The notes: a model not told the origin generated them from the sequence alone. Positions 48,284 to 59,748 are shown, numbered from the stretch's first letter. The stretch: 64,000 nucleotides of DNA from Odobenus rosmarus divergens (GCF_000321225.1 NW_004450398.1:313396-377395); one strand, 5' to 3'. Translations and numbers: made by a program.

Positions 48284-48640
48284 TATTAGTTTCCTGGGCT
48301 GCTAAAACAATGTACCACAAACTAGGTGGCTTCGAACCACACAAATTATGGTCTCACAGTTCTGGAGGCCAGAAATCCAAAATCAAGATATTGGCAGGGC
48401 CACACCCCTTCGGAAACCTACAGGGGGCCTCCTCCCTTGACACTTCCTGGCTTCTGCTGGTTGCTAGAAATCTCCATCTTCCCCTGGTGGGTCTCCCACA
48501 GTCTCTGTCTTTTAAGGACACCAGTCATACTGGGTTAGAGGCCCACCCTGCTCCAGGATAACCTTGTCTTAAATCATGACATCTGCAACGATCCTATGTC
48601 TAAATCAAGTCACATTCCCAGGACCACAAGATCAGGACTT
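48284..48640 (-). mobile_element. MLT1-type MaLR LTR (reverse)
   Basis: TGTATTAGTTTCCTGGGCTG, CTCACAGTTCTGGAGGCCAG and CATGACATCTGCAACGATCC are the MLT1 LTR read from its 3' end. Confidence 0.92.
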
Positions 48641-49373
48641 TAAAAAAGACTTGTTTTAATGCGGGTGGGAGGGGTGGGGAGAGGGGGGCAGGGCTGGCAC
48701 CCAATTCAACCAGGACAGTGACCTTCACAATTAGACATAAACTTAGCCAAGCAGCTCAATGTTTGCACACAGAACAGAACAGAGATAGCTGTCAGAGACA
48801 TCACTCCTAAGGTCAGACCTCACCAACACATTCACTTTACCTGCTCTCCATTGTATCTCTGTTTAGATAGGATTATCCTGGAACGGTATAGACCGTCGCA
48901 GATATCATTGCACAGCTGTGTATCTTTGACATGAGCAGTGTTTTTGCCATAAACCTCATGGTTTCTTTCTCTTTGCACAACCTGAGAGCTATAGCCCTAT
49001 TGTGAAATGTGAATCTCCTTCATGCTGTGATTTCACGGTGAAGTAGCAGAGCATCAGCCCTGCTTATCCATTTCCCTGGTTAGGGGAACCTGGATGGTCA
49101 GTGACACGCCCCCCCCCGCCCCGGCCTCCGTACACAACCCTGCAGTAAGCATCCTCACCCATGCCTTCTCTCCAGGGTCCACTCCCACAAGCAATACTGC
49201 CATGATCTCAGATCCATCAGGATGCTCTTAACAAACCAGAACCCTCTGAATCCCCATCAAGGGAGAAAGAGAAGGTGAGCTCTTTGAGTGAGGCCCACAC
49301 ATACCACTTCTGAACTCAACAGGCCCAGTCTGCCGGCTGAAATTTACCCCCCCGAGAGCATCGATTCTCAGAT

Positions 49374-49520
49374 AGTGGTCTGCCAACCAAGAGCAATAGC
49401 CTGCCCCGGAGCACGTGTTAAAATGCAAATTTTCAGAACCACCCAGACTCACTGACTCAGAAACTCCAGGGCCCAGGCCACCTGCGTTTTCTGCTGCACT
49501 TTCAAGTCTGAGACTCTGTT
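49374..49520 (+). mobile_element. MER5-type hAT fragment
   Basis: GAGCACGTGTTAAAATGCAA and GACTCACTGACTCAGAAACT. Confidence 0.8.
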
Positions 49521-49689
49521 AGGGTAACAGAGGCCCCGAGCTTGGGGGAGTGGTTGCTCATGGGGCAACGAGATAATGGAGAACTACAGGCGGCAAGAAG
49601 TGTCAGATGTCAGATACAGGGAACACAGCAAGAGTCCCATGTGAATTAGAGGAAAAGATTGAGTCCTCCAAGAGACAAGAGAATAGCAA

Positions 49690-50580
49690 CTGCTCCCATT
49701 CATTCATTCGTTCATTCACTCAACAAACATCTATTGCCTACTCTGTGCCAGGCACTATTTAAGACTCTGGGAATACAGCAATATGCAAGATGAACAAGAC
49801 CACTGCCTGCCTGGAGCTTATATTCTAGGGGACAGGATAAGAAGTATGCATGTTAAATAAGTCAACAAGAGCTGTGAAACTTAAATACACAAAAGTGTAA
49901 CAGGGTCAAGAGACACCGGTGCATAGTAGCGTTATTCCAAACAGCCCAAAAGTGGAAAACAACCCAAATAAATGAATGAATGGATAACCAAAATATGTGA
50001 TATGAGCTGGAGTATGACTCAGCCACGAAAAGCAATAAGGTATTGACCCCTGGTACAACGTGAATGGAACCTAGAAACCTGATCCTCTGCAAAAAAGCCA
50101 GACCCAAAAAGCCACAGAATGGATGATTCTATTTATATGAAATGTTCAGAAGAGGCAAATCCATAGAGCTAGAAAGTAGATGAGTGGAGATGGCCAGGGG
50201 CTGGAGACAGGGAGGACTGGGGACTGGCTGTTGCATTAATGTATACGGACTTTCGATAATGAAAAGGTTCTGGGATCAGAGTGGTGATGGTTGTTCAACT
50301 CTGTGACTATGCCAAAAATCACTGAATTGCACACTTTCTAAAAATTCTAAATAAACAGAGAAAGAGAGATAAAGGTGGTCTGGAAAAGCTTTCCTGAGGA
50401 GGAGACATTTGAGTTGAGCCCTGAATGGTGAGAAGGTGGTCACATAAAGATGATGGAAAGAACCTTCCTGGCAGAGGGAACAGCGAGTGCAAAGGCCCTG
50501 AGGCAGGAAAGAGATCAAACATTTGAGGTGCAAGAAAGAAGGCCAATGAAGCTGGAAGATGGCCAATAAGGAAGGGAGCA
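49690..50580 (-). mobile_element. L2 LINE (reverse), split by an L1 fragment
   Basis: The outer parts 49690-49860 (CAACAAACATCTATTGCCTA) and 50350-50580 (GAGTGCAAAGGCCCTGAGGC) are L2 in reverse. The middle is L1. Confidence 0.8.
49885..50345 (+). mobile_element. Old L1 (L1M) fragment inserted in L2
   Basis: GAATGGATGATTCTATTTAT, AGATGGCCAGGGGCTGGAGA and ATCACTGAATTGCACACTTT are L1 3' text. Confidence 0.82.
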
Positions 50581-50599
50581 TTCAAACTGAGGATTAACC

Positions 50600-52035
50600 T
50601 ACCCATTTTATGGAACAAAAAGCTGCTCAAGTTAACCCAGCTCATCAGTGCAGGGACCAAGATACAAACCTGAGTATCCCTAACATCAGAGCTCGGCCTC
50701 CTTCCCCGCTCTGTGCTGTAAGCAGGTTCTGAAACTCAACAGGGCTACGGGAAAGGAACGTTTGAGGCAAAGGGCACATGCCCTCTAACTCTAATTTGCC
50801 TTTTTCCCTTCTAAACAGGTTCTTCATCATGAGCTTCAAGAGATCTGTGAACCCCTTTGGAATTGAATGGAAATTTTGTGTCCATAGAACAAGAAGCCAT
50901 AGCTTTCCCCAGATTCTCTAAGGAGTCCCCCCCCCAAAAAAAAATTCCAAAGTATTCAGGCTTTCAAGAGGTTAGCAAAGTAATTTATCAGGACAAGCTA
51001 TCACGAACTTGGTCGGCACTGCTTTCTACAGATCCCCTGGGCTTCTCCTGAGTGCTGAAATTCTTGAAAATCCACCGCAGAAGCCAAGGCTGCTTTTCCC
51101 CAAAGGCAGCCCCTCGTAGAGTGTGCAGTGGAAATGACAGGTTCCTAAGAGGCCTCCATATCCCGGAAAAGCAGTCTGCAAGGTATGGTCTGCTTCCTCC
51201 AGGGACCACATAAAATGATTTGGCATCAGGAAAGGAAATCTGAGAACTTCTGTGTGTGGTCTTTAGTGGTTCAAGGAAGAAGTCAATGTAATGTTGTGTA
51301 TGGATGCTGGAGCCCTCCCTTGAAAAGCCCACATCGGACAGTAAGAATCAGGAACCTCAGGCCCAGCAGGGCAACTGGTAACAGCACCATCATTGGGGTG
51401 CATTGCCTATACTGCAGCTCTGTGCACCCCGAAAGGGGCTATGCAGATAAATTACCTATCTATCTATGAGTAGGCTAACCATCACCGAGCAGGCATGTGG
51501 CTTAAAAATGCCCCCCACCACAAAACCACAGCCTGAAGATAATACTAACAGAGCAAACCCAAGAACACAATAGAGTCAACTCTCCCCCTCTCTGCAACAG
51601 CTAGCTTGTCGCAAGGTTAAAAACAAAGATTGTCTATTCAGATCAAAGAAAAGTCAGCCAAAAACAATCAAAACTCTCATGAGAAATATTCAAAAAATGG
51701 ACTGCTTATTAATGATGAGCTTCCTCCTCAACCTTTGAGATATTCGCTGATGGTTGCATGACATCATCATGCTTAGCAACTCATTTTAAGGTATTTATTG
51801 TACCTTCAGCTCAGTTTGAAATTTGTTTTCATATATGCTTTATAATGCTAAAAGCTGTTCAGGGGTATGAGCACATACTTATTAGTAAAACAAATGGGCA
51901 TGTATTAGGGCATGTACTAAAAAACATAACACGTGTACAAAAGATACAATAAATAAACAAAGGGGAAGAACCGACTATGTGCTGTAAGCCAAACAAATTC
52001 ATGGGATTTGTCATCTATTTATGGCAAACAGTTTG
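50600..52035. other. No gene; no confident repeat
   Basis: Unassigned intron 1 sequence, with overlapping short open frames on both strands at 50.98-51.33 kb that are not recognisable. Confidence 0.4.
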
Positions 52036-52039
52036 GGTG

Positions 52040-52390
52040 CTTCTCAAACAAAGTGCATTCATGTTACCTAGGGGTCTTATTAAAACGCAGATTTGGGTGG
52101 CTCAGTCGGTTAAGCATCTGCCTTTGGCTCAGGTCATGATCCCAAGGTCCTGGGATCAAGCCCCGCGTGGGGCTCCCTGCTCAGCAGGGAGGCTGATTTT
52201 TCCTCTGCCTGCCGCTCCCCCTGCTTGTGTGCTCTTTCTCTCTCTCAAATAAATAAAATCTTTTTTAAAAATGCAGAGATTCAGTTTCAGTAAGTCTGAG
52301 GCAAGGCTAGAGATCCTTCTGCTCAAGCTCCCAGGTAATGAAAATGTCATTGCTCCACGTCAGACTCTGAGTAGCAAGATCCTAAAAGTA
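52040..52390 (+). mobile_element. MER5-type hAT element, split by a SINEC
   Basis: Left part ends CTAGGGGTCTTATTAAAACG; right part resumes GCAGAGATTCAGTTTCAGTA, in one continuous consensus order across the SINE. Confidence 0.82.
52094..52267 (+). mobile_element. SINEC, head-truncated, inside MER5-type element
   Basis: Begins GGGTGGCTCAGTCGGTTAAG, lacking the first ~9 bases of the head. Imperfect duplications AAAACGCAGATT and AAAATGCAGAGATT flank it. Confidence 0.93.
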
Positions 52391-52396
52391 CTACGA

Positions 52397-52690
52397 TCGT
52401 CAATTTTTAGTGTCAACTTGACTGGGCCACAAGGTGCCCAAATATTTGCTCGAAAGTCATTCTGGATGTGTCTGAGAATGTGCTTTTGGAGGAGATGCAC
52501 GTTTACATCAAGAGACTAAGTAAAGCAGATTGCCCTCCACCGTGTGGGTGGGCCTTGTCTAATCAGTTGAAGGCCTGAATAGACAAAAAGGCTGACCCTC
52601 CCCTGAGTAAAAGGGAATTTTCCTGCTGGACAGCCTTCAAACTGGGATGTCAGTTCTGCAGATTTCAGAGTTGTTAAGGGCAAGTCCACA
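52397..52690 (+). mobile_element. LTR-like interspersed repeat, family not named
   Basis: TTTTTAGTGTCAACTTGACT, then AAAGCAGATTGCCCTCCACC and CTAATCAGTTGAAGGCCTGA form a known dispersed mammalian repeat text. Confidence 0.6.
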
Positions 52691-52974
52691 TAATGTCTCT
52701 CTTCCTTGATATCCCTTCACCCAGTTCAGAACAATTATGTGGAAACACTGCCATTTTTGAAGTCAGATGATTGAATACTAGCAATTTTATAAGGTTCAAT
52801 TTAGTGTCCATTTTCTTCTAGATGTACTTATGTGTCATTTGTCTTGAGCCATTTGACTGTTGGCTCTGTGAGTGCGGGAATTGTGTCTGTACAATAAATA
52901 CCTATTACACGACTATGTGAAAGAGTGAACAAATAAAAGAAGAGATACTTTCTTATGTAAACCAGGACGTCAGA

Positions 52975-53310
52975 AAGCAGAACTCCTCTGTGCCAGATAC
53001 TGTCCTGGGTGCTGAGGATACAACAGCAGAAGAGACTTTGGTGTCCCTGCACTCCTTCCTGTGGACAGCAATGCAAGGAGAGAGATAATAAACTAGGAAA
53101 CCAGTAAATGAGTAAGTTAATTTTAGGCTATAATGTGAAATGAAGCCAAAAACACCAAGCGATGGGCAGAGGGGCGGGGGCGGTGGTAACTGAGCCTGGG
53201 TGGTCAGGGATGGCTTCTCAGAGAAGGTGATATTTGAGCTAAGACCTGAATAGTAAGAGCCAGCATGTGAGGTCTGATGGAGGAGAAAAATTTGAGCCAA
53301 GCCAACACAA
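52975..53310 (-). mobile_element. L2 LINE 3' region (reverse)
   Basis: GTGCCAGATACTGTCCTGGG and GGTCAGGGATGGCTTCTCAG. Confidence 0.78.
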
Positions 53311-53589
53311 CAGCTCCAAGGTAGCAATGAGCTTGGTACATTTGAGGAACAAAAAGAGAAGGCTGTGTCCCTTTACTTTCCAATTATAGTGAGCAAATAA
53401 AAGACCCCAACATTTCCAAACAGAGCTCAGAGTCCCACCATCTTGCTTCAAAGCTTCCAGGAGTCCCAAGGTCTGAACTATGTTCTGACATTTAAACACT
53501 TGAATAGGATTCCTGAGCATTTCCTCTCCTATCAGAAACATCTTTTATTCTTTAGAATGCAAGGGCAATGGGCAGGAGGTAACTTTCTG

Positions 53590-53694
53590 GAGTGGTGGTT
53601 ATACAGGTGTAGATGAAGCTCATCCAACTGCACTTTGCCTTTTATGGTGTACATTATACCCCAATGAAGGTGACTTCTAAAATGCAAGGACTCA
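53590..53694 (+). mobile_element. Old L1 3' end fragment
   Basis: GGTGTACATTATACCCCAAT with preceding CTGGAGTGGTGGTTATACAG. Confidence 0.55.
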
Positions 53695-53864
53695 GGGGCA
53701 CCTGGGTGGCCGACATTGTCGGTTCAGGTCATGATCTCAGGGTCGTGAGATCGAGCCCCCCATGTTGGGCTTCATGCTGGGCGTGGAGTCTGCTTAAGAG
53801 TCTCTCCCTCTCCCTCAGCCCCTCTCCCTGCGCGCTCTCTCTCTAAATAAATTAAAATAAAATA
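53695..53864 (+). mobile_element. SINEC with deletion in the head
   Basis: GGCACCTGGGTGGCCGACAT runs straight into GGTTCAGGTCATGATC, so about 10-20 head bases are lost. Imperfect duplications AAAATGCAAGGACTCA (53679-53694) and AAAATGCAGTACTCAA (53865-53880). Confidence 0.93.
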
Positions 53865-54439
53865 AAATGCAGTACTCAATGCCCAAAGAGAAGCAAACAT
53901 ATTTTGCAAGGAAGAAGAATTTATAAAGACTTTTCCATGGCCAACAGGATATACACGCAAGGGACTCTCTAACCTGGGGAGCTGGTCGAAGCCATAGGAT
54001 AAGCACAGATGTGCAGCAAGAGGGGAAAGCTGGAAAAAGAGAGAGAAGGCAAGAGAAGGAAGGACACGTATCACTTGACGCTATTTCTTTGCAAGGGACT
54101 CCAGCTCTTGCGAAGCATGTTTGAAAAACACACAGGACACTGGGCTATATAATTTGCCACTCAGATTTCTGATTCTGTTTGAAGGTGGGCAAGATAATGA
54201 CATGTGTTCCCTATTGGTTTCGAGTGTACAGAGCTTCAAACATGCGTTCCTGCCCCCAAGGTCATCTCATCAATGCCTTCTCCAAGAGGGCTGGCCCTGC
54301 CAGGGGCAGATGCAGAATACATCCCTGGTCTTGATCTTACAGTGGCTCCTCGAACTGGCCCCACCGCACAGGTTGCCATTTGCAAAGCATCAAGCACTTC
54401 TTTGTGATCTGAGACAGCAGACGTCCTGCATGTGTCCAC

Positions 54440-54590
54440 TCAAAGGCAGTGTGGCCTAGTGGTCAGGAACCTGTGCTCTGGCCCCAGTCTGATTGGGCTT
54501 GAAGTCTGACTCCTCCACTCCCCAGGGGGCTTGTTCATCCTCATGGAAAGTAATCTGTGCCTTTTAAAAGGCAGACTGTCCTAAGGCTTG
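54440..54590 (+). mobile_element. MIR SINE 5' part
   Basis: AGTGTGGCCTAGTGGTCAGG, then TTGAAGTCTGACTCCTCCAC. Confidence 0.7.
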
Positions 54591-54739
54591 CCTCACTGGG
54601 GAAGGACCTAAAATTACGTGAGAACGTACACACAAGCTTACCGCCGAGGGTGCTTCAGCATCACCTAGGCCAAAACTTTGCAAGGCATTTAATGTGGTCA
54701 TCCACGGGTCTTCTCTCTTATTCTGAACCTGCCCCCTCC

Positions 54740-54850
54740 TCCTGCTAAGTCTGGAGTTGGGAGACCTGACCAATGTCACACAGCTAAAAAGATGTAGCAG
54801 AGCAAGGGCTAGGTACTGAGTTCCAGAATACAGCATTTACCCCTTCGGCA
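54740..54850 (-). mobile_element. MIR SINE fragment
   Basis: CAATGTCACACAGCTAAAAA, then GCAAGGGCTAGGTACTGAGT. Confidence 0.6.
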
Positions 54851-54854
54851 GAAA

Positions 54855-55130
54855 CGGGACAGAAAATTCTAATAATAAGTCACTGAGCAGTGACCATAAA
54901 GAGGTCCTGTGCTAAGAGCTTCGCAAGCCCAGTCTCAGCGAAACCTCACCCAAGCCTATGACACAAGGATCATTGTTATCTCGTCTTACAGACAAGAAGA
55001 ATCTAAAACTCAGAGAGATGAAGTCACTTTCCCAAGGTCACATAGCTATTAAGTGGCCAAGCTGGATTGAATCTCAGGCCATATGACTTGAGCCCCTGCT
55101 GCTAAGGTTGGCCTGACAGAGTTTCTAGGG
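54855..55130 (-). mobile_element. MIR SINE, near full length
   Basis: TGTGCTAAGAGCTTCGCAAG, AACTCAGAGAGATGAAGTCA and CAAGGTCACATAGCTATTAA. Confidence 0.88.
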
Positions 55131-55763
55131 ACTGCAGGTAACAGCGCTAGGTGAACTGCATGCGGGTGGAGACCCAGGGGGACCTGCAAGATTCCTAAGA
55201 GGGAAGTCACCTCTCAAAGGCAACCAACAACTTCCATGGGAAAATGAAGGTCCAGTGCAGTCAGAAATGCCAATTTCTCAAGAGAAGTCAGAAATCTGGT
55301 TATCTGCGTGAAAACACCCAGCTTTTAAACACTGGCAATTGGTTCCTAAGTTGGTTTTAAAACACGATATATAATAGGGATTAAAGAAATTTCACATCCA
55401 GATGCAGTGAGCCTTGACTGGATCCCAGTTTGAAACCCCAAGCTCTGGAAGACATTTTTTGGCATGACTGGGAACATTTTACTATGATTGGATATCTGAC
55501 GATATGATGGAATTTCCATCCTTCATCCTTCCTGGGGTGTGATACTGGAATTTTGTTTTGTGGGAGAACGTCCTTGTTCTCAGGAGATCCACGCTGAAGT
55601 ATGTAAGGATGAAGTGTCATGTCTGCAACTGATTGTCAAAGGCTTCAGCCAAAAAACAAAGGAAAAAAGGAGGGAATGAAAGAGGAAGAAAGGGAGAGAG
55701 AAAATGAAAATATGGAGAGTACTATAAAGCAAATATGACAAAACACTAATGATTGTTCAGTCT

Positions 55764-55998
55764 AGATTAGTAGTTCTCAATGAGGGGTGATTCTACCCCC
55801 TTGATGACATATGGCTATGGCTAAGGACTTTTTTTTTTTTACTGTCACAGCTGGGTTGCGGGGTGGGTACTACTGGTACCTAGTGGGTAGAGTCCAAGGA
55901 TGCTGGCAAACACCCTTCACTGCACAGGACAGCCCCCCACCACCAAGAATGAGCTGGCCCCAAATGTTGGTGGTGCCGGGGTAAGAAACCTCAGAGAC
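55764..55998 (+). mobile_element. MER5A (hAT-Charlie)
   Basis: TAGTAGTTCTCAATGAGGGG start, ACCTAGTGGGTAGAGTCCAA, CACTGCACAGGACAGCCCCC. Confidence 0.9.
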
Positions 55999-56099
55999 TA
56001 TTCTGGAGTTCGTTCTTATTAGTCTTTCAAGTTTTTTGGTTTTGTTTTTGGTTTTTTTTTTTGGGAAAATTAAAAAGGTTCAAAAGAAAAAAAAAAAAG

Positions 56100-56915
56100 A
56101 GAGAAACTTAAAAATAAAATTAAAAATGCATCAATAGCAATACCTTGCAGACCAAACAAAACATGTCTGTGCGGTTTGATAACCACAGCTGACCACCATT
56201 TGCAGTCTGTTCTTCCAATAAATAGTGGCTGGATGTCATGTTGCTGTAGTTGGTGGTGTGTCTGGGAAGCTCTTACAATAGCGTGGGCAAGACCCCCACA
56301 GCTCTGAGAATTACTGACTTTCTCCTGCTTCTAGTCCCAATCAGCCCAGAAGGAGGGCAGGTCACATGCCCAGGGCTCTGAGCCCGAAAACTGACATCAT
56401 CGAGGCCTCTCCTCGGATCACACGAGTGCACAGGGTCACAGGAGCATTTGGGGACATGGGGACAGCAAGGGGCTATAAGTCTTTGAAGGGAGGCTGCGGT
56501 CAGACGAAATGAGAACGAGCCCCTCAGCTCCGTAACCCTCACAGCCCAAGACAACATAAATTAAGAGGCTGCGGCCAGCACAGCAGTTTCACCTGGAAGC
56601 CACCTTAGACCCTCTCTGAGGCCAAGCTCAGGTGCGCCGCCCCCACCAGCCAACAGCTAAAGAGCTCGGGCTGTGGCTGGGACTCCAAATGATTCACTGC
56701 CTCAACAGGGCAAGATGCATCTGGAGGGTCCTTGGGGCAGCCCCCAGCATCACAAATGCACAGAAAGCCCTATACGTGCAGACAACACAAAACAGAAAGC
56801 AAGTAAGAGAGTCGCACTGGATTAATTCCTCCACCCCCAACCCTGTAAGATAGTCCCAAACTCAAGAACAGTCTTTGTTAACGCTGAGGCCACTTTTTAG
56901 AAGCCATTCAGGGAG
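56100..56915. other. No gene; no confident repeat
   Basis: Unassigned intron 1 sequence after an A/T-rich low-complexity patch at 56030-56130. Confidence 0.4.
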
Positions 56916-56919
56916 GCTG

Positions 56920-57060
56920 TTAACACATGAGGATTTCTAGGGCTCATCCCAGACCTACACTGATTTGGAATCTCTCCAGACGGAACCATGAGAATGTGCA
57001 TTTTGCATTTTTAGGAAGGGTCCCCCACCCCCCAATGCTCGCTGAAACTGAAAACACAAT
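56920..57060 (+). mobile_element. MER5-type hAT fragment
   Basis: GCTCATCCCAGACCTACACT and CATGAGAATGTGCATTTTGC. Confidence 0.55.
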
Positions 57061-57074
57061 TGAAACCAGGGGGC

Positions 57075-57280
57075 TGGGGATTCGCAGTTTCCTGTGTGAC
57101 CTTGGGCCAGCCACCCAAACTGAGCCAGGATCTTCTCATCTATAAATGGGAATTAACAGCACCTGTCTCATAGTTGGGAGCACTAAATAAGGTTTACACA
57201 CACATGCACTCACACACACACACTTGTGCGTGCACGCGCACACCCTAGTACGGTGCCTGGCAAATGTTAGTTCCTTTTCC
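57075..57280 (+). mobile_element. MIR SINE with embedded CA-rich patch
   Basis: CTGTGTGACCTTGGGCCAGC, a TAAATGGGAATTAACAGCAC segment and GTACGGTGCCTGGCAAATGT. CA/CG dinucleotides at 57198-57245. Confidence 0.85.
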
Positions 57281-57344
57281 TTAATAGTGATTGGCCACAC
57301 ACTGGAAAGCCTAGAGAGCTTTACAAAAGTACACAGGCTGCACG

Positions 57345-57460
57345 CAGCCCTAGAGATTCTGATCTAAATTGTCTAGGGTGGGGCCCCTTAGCAACAGGAT
57401 TTTTTTTAAAAAGCATTCCAGGGGATCTGAAATAGCAGCCAGGGTTGAAACCATACCCTG
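57345..57460 (+). mobile_element. MER5-type hAT fragment
   Basis: CCCTAGAGATTCTGATCTAA and GGGGATCTGAAATAGCAGCC. Confidence 0.7.
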
Positions 57461-57488
57461 GAAACTGCCAATAAAAATCAACTATTCT

Positions 57489-57612
57489 TGGGGGCGCCTG
57501 GGTGGCTCTGACGGTTGAGCCTCCAACTCGATCTCGGCTCAGGTCTTGATCTCAGGGTGGTGAGTTCAAGCCCCAGGATGGGCTCCACTCTGGGCGTGGG
57601 GGGGGGGGCGGT
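57489..57612 (+). mobile_element. SINEC, tail-truncated, ending in a G run
   Basis: GGGGGCGCCTGGGTGGCTCT head; the body breaks off at CTCTGGGCGTGG, followed by a run of more than ten G. No A-tail or duplication seen. Confidence 0.88.
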
Positions 57613-59748
57613 TCAACTGTTCTTTCTCTTCAAGAGAATGCACTTCCACTGCATTCTGGAATTCCCAAAATGTGTACAGAGGAGAAGCCATGTTGAGGGT
57701 TTTACCAGAGGACTGGGTGCCCGCAAATTCCACCCCAAGCAGCCCTTTCCAGGTACCTGCAGAAGAAAGTGGCTGCAACCCGCTAGGCTGGGCGATTCTT
57801 TTTCTCCTGACAGAGCTGCAAGGGGGCAGGACAGGAAGTTGAGTCCCTGCTGGGCCCTCAGGTCTGCGGTGAAGTGCTGTCTCCACAGGAATGCCCAGAT
57901 CAAAGAGAGCCTAAAGCTAGCATCACCTTCTCCCACAGACGTCCAAAGAGAGCCACCCACCCTTAGCTCGACTCCCACCTTCTCGCCTCCCTACTCCCGG
58001 CCTCCCTACCCTCCCCCACCCCCCAACCAAACACCCAGGAGGGCTCCTTTAAGCGCTGGTTTGCAAGGAAAAGGCTCAGTGGGTATTTCGGCAGAGGAAT
58101 TAACCCGAATCTGCAAGGCAGCCTGCCTATCCCTGGGTGACTCTCTCCCTACACCAAGGCGACACCCGCCGCCTGCCGCAGTCCTGCCTCGGCACTCCTC
58201 CCTCACCTTAACACAGACCCCAGAAAGCTACAGGGATTGGCGGGGGGCTGCGGGGACGCGAAGCACCCGCTGCTGGGGCTGGAGACGGGGCATCGTGGGG
58301 TTGCAGGAGGTGGGCGGGGCCAGCGTGTTACTCTTTTAGTTGGTCAGGGTTTCTTGAATACCCTCGAAGCTTACTTTGCGCCCCAAGACCCCAACATCCA
58401 TCCACGCCTCCCTGCTGACCCAAACCAAGAGGAACTTCTTCACCTCTGCCCCCAAATCCCTCCCCACTGGGGGAAAAAAAAAGTCATCGGATACTCTGCG
58501 TATAAATAGAAAATAATTACTAGTGAGGTGGTAATGTTCCTTCGCCTATTTTTGGTGGGTCTCTTTGTTCAGATTTTTTAGGCAGGCGCACGGAGCGCGT
58601 GCATCCACACGCGCACACATGGGCCCCCGCCGGAGGTGTGGGGAGGGTGTGTGTCTGTGTGTAGGGGGTGGGACACATGGCGACCCCGTTGCCCACACTC
58701 GGAAAGAAGATCGAGCTTGCGCCCAACCCTCCAGCTGTTGGAAGACTTTCCGTCGCTCTTCAACCCCGCCCGCCCAGACCTCACGCCAACCCTGGCCTCT
58801 GTCGGGTCTGGGGGCTCCGTCCCCGTGGCGGTGTCCTCCGCCTCCAAAGTTGTGCGAATCAATTTAGACACTTTTTAAAAAAGCAAAAGGCAAATAGCTC
58901 CATTAATCCCCAAATGCCTTCTCCCATCTGCTGCGACTTGCTCGCGCTGGGACTTGCATAATGAATAAGGCAACCGGGAAAGTTGACGAATCAGGGTGTT
59001 GGGGGGCGGCGGGGGGGAGGGGGTTGGTGAGCGGGGCTCCGGCCCTTGGAGTCCACGCCAACCCCGGCAAGGGGCTCAGCGCGCAGCTGAGGCCGCGGCC
59101 CCCAGCAAGGAGAGGTGGTGACCGGAGAAACGGGCGAGGGTTTTGGGCGGGGGGAGGCAACCGAGGTCCCAATTGCAGGGACCTGGCAGCTCGGGGAGAG
59201 CGAGGCGGCCTCTCCAGGCAAGGCTTTTGTTCTCGCCCTCCCCTCTCTTTCCACCTCCCTCGCCTCTTTTTCGCGAGCCGTACGAGTTGCAGGCGGCACA
59301 CACTCCTTCCCTCCCTCCCTCCCTCACACACGCGCGCGCGGGCTCACACACGCCCCCCTTCCCTTTCGAGCTCGCCTGCTCTGTTTACCTAGAGGCTAGG
59401 ATGCGGAATTCGAGCGGGGGACCCCTCCCCAAAACCCAAGACTTCGGGGCCACAGGCTCCCGGGCTGTGTGTCTCAGATCCGCTTCAATCCTAAGCGGGA
59501 GGGGGCGGCGAGAGGGTGAAGGGGACAGAGACCCCCCGACACACACACATACACACGCGCAAATCCACACCTGTGCGGAGCCCAGCGCCCCCTCTCCGCG
59601 CTCCCAGCCGAAGTTGGCTTTCCCGGGCGACCTCCCACAGCGGAAACGCGGGGGATGGGGGGGGAGTGCCAACGCCGGGGGAAAGGTGAAGAGGGAAGAG
59701 CCGGGAGAGCGACGCCCGGAGGGGAGGCGGAGGGGGGAGGCAGCCCAC

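Larger units (their letters stand above)
47454..59748 (-). other. SHISA9: SHISA9 intron 1 (12,295 bp)
   Basis: The intron is bounded by a GT donor at 59748-59747 and an AG acceptor at 47455-47454 on the minus strand. Its first kilobase (58.6-59.7 kb) is CpG- and G/C-run-rich. The remainder is repeats and unassigned sequence (no repeat recognised at about 50.6-52.0, 55.1-55.75 and 57.6-58.5 kb). The exon 1 reading frame continues open into the intron to a stop at 59385. Confidence 0.9.

Noticed and set aside
52953..53327. 124-codon minus-strand frame as a coding exon
   Set aside because: It is L2 in reverse with no matching family or splice context.
57515..57612. Genuine protein start at 57515
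   Set aside because: The codon is TTG inside a SINE fragment; only the stop-poor stretch to its right is kept as an observation.
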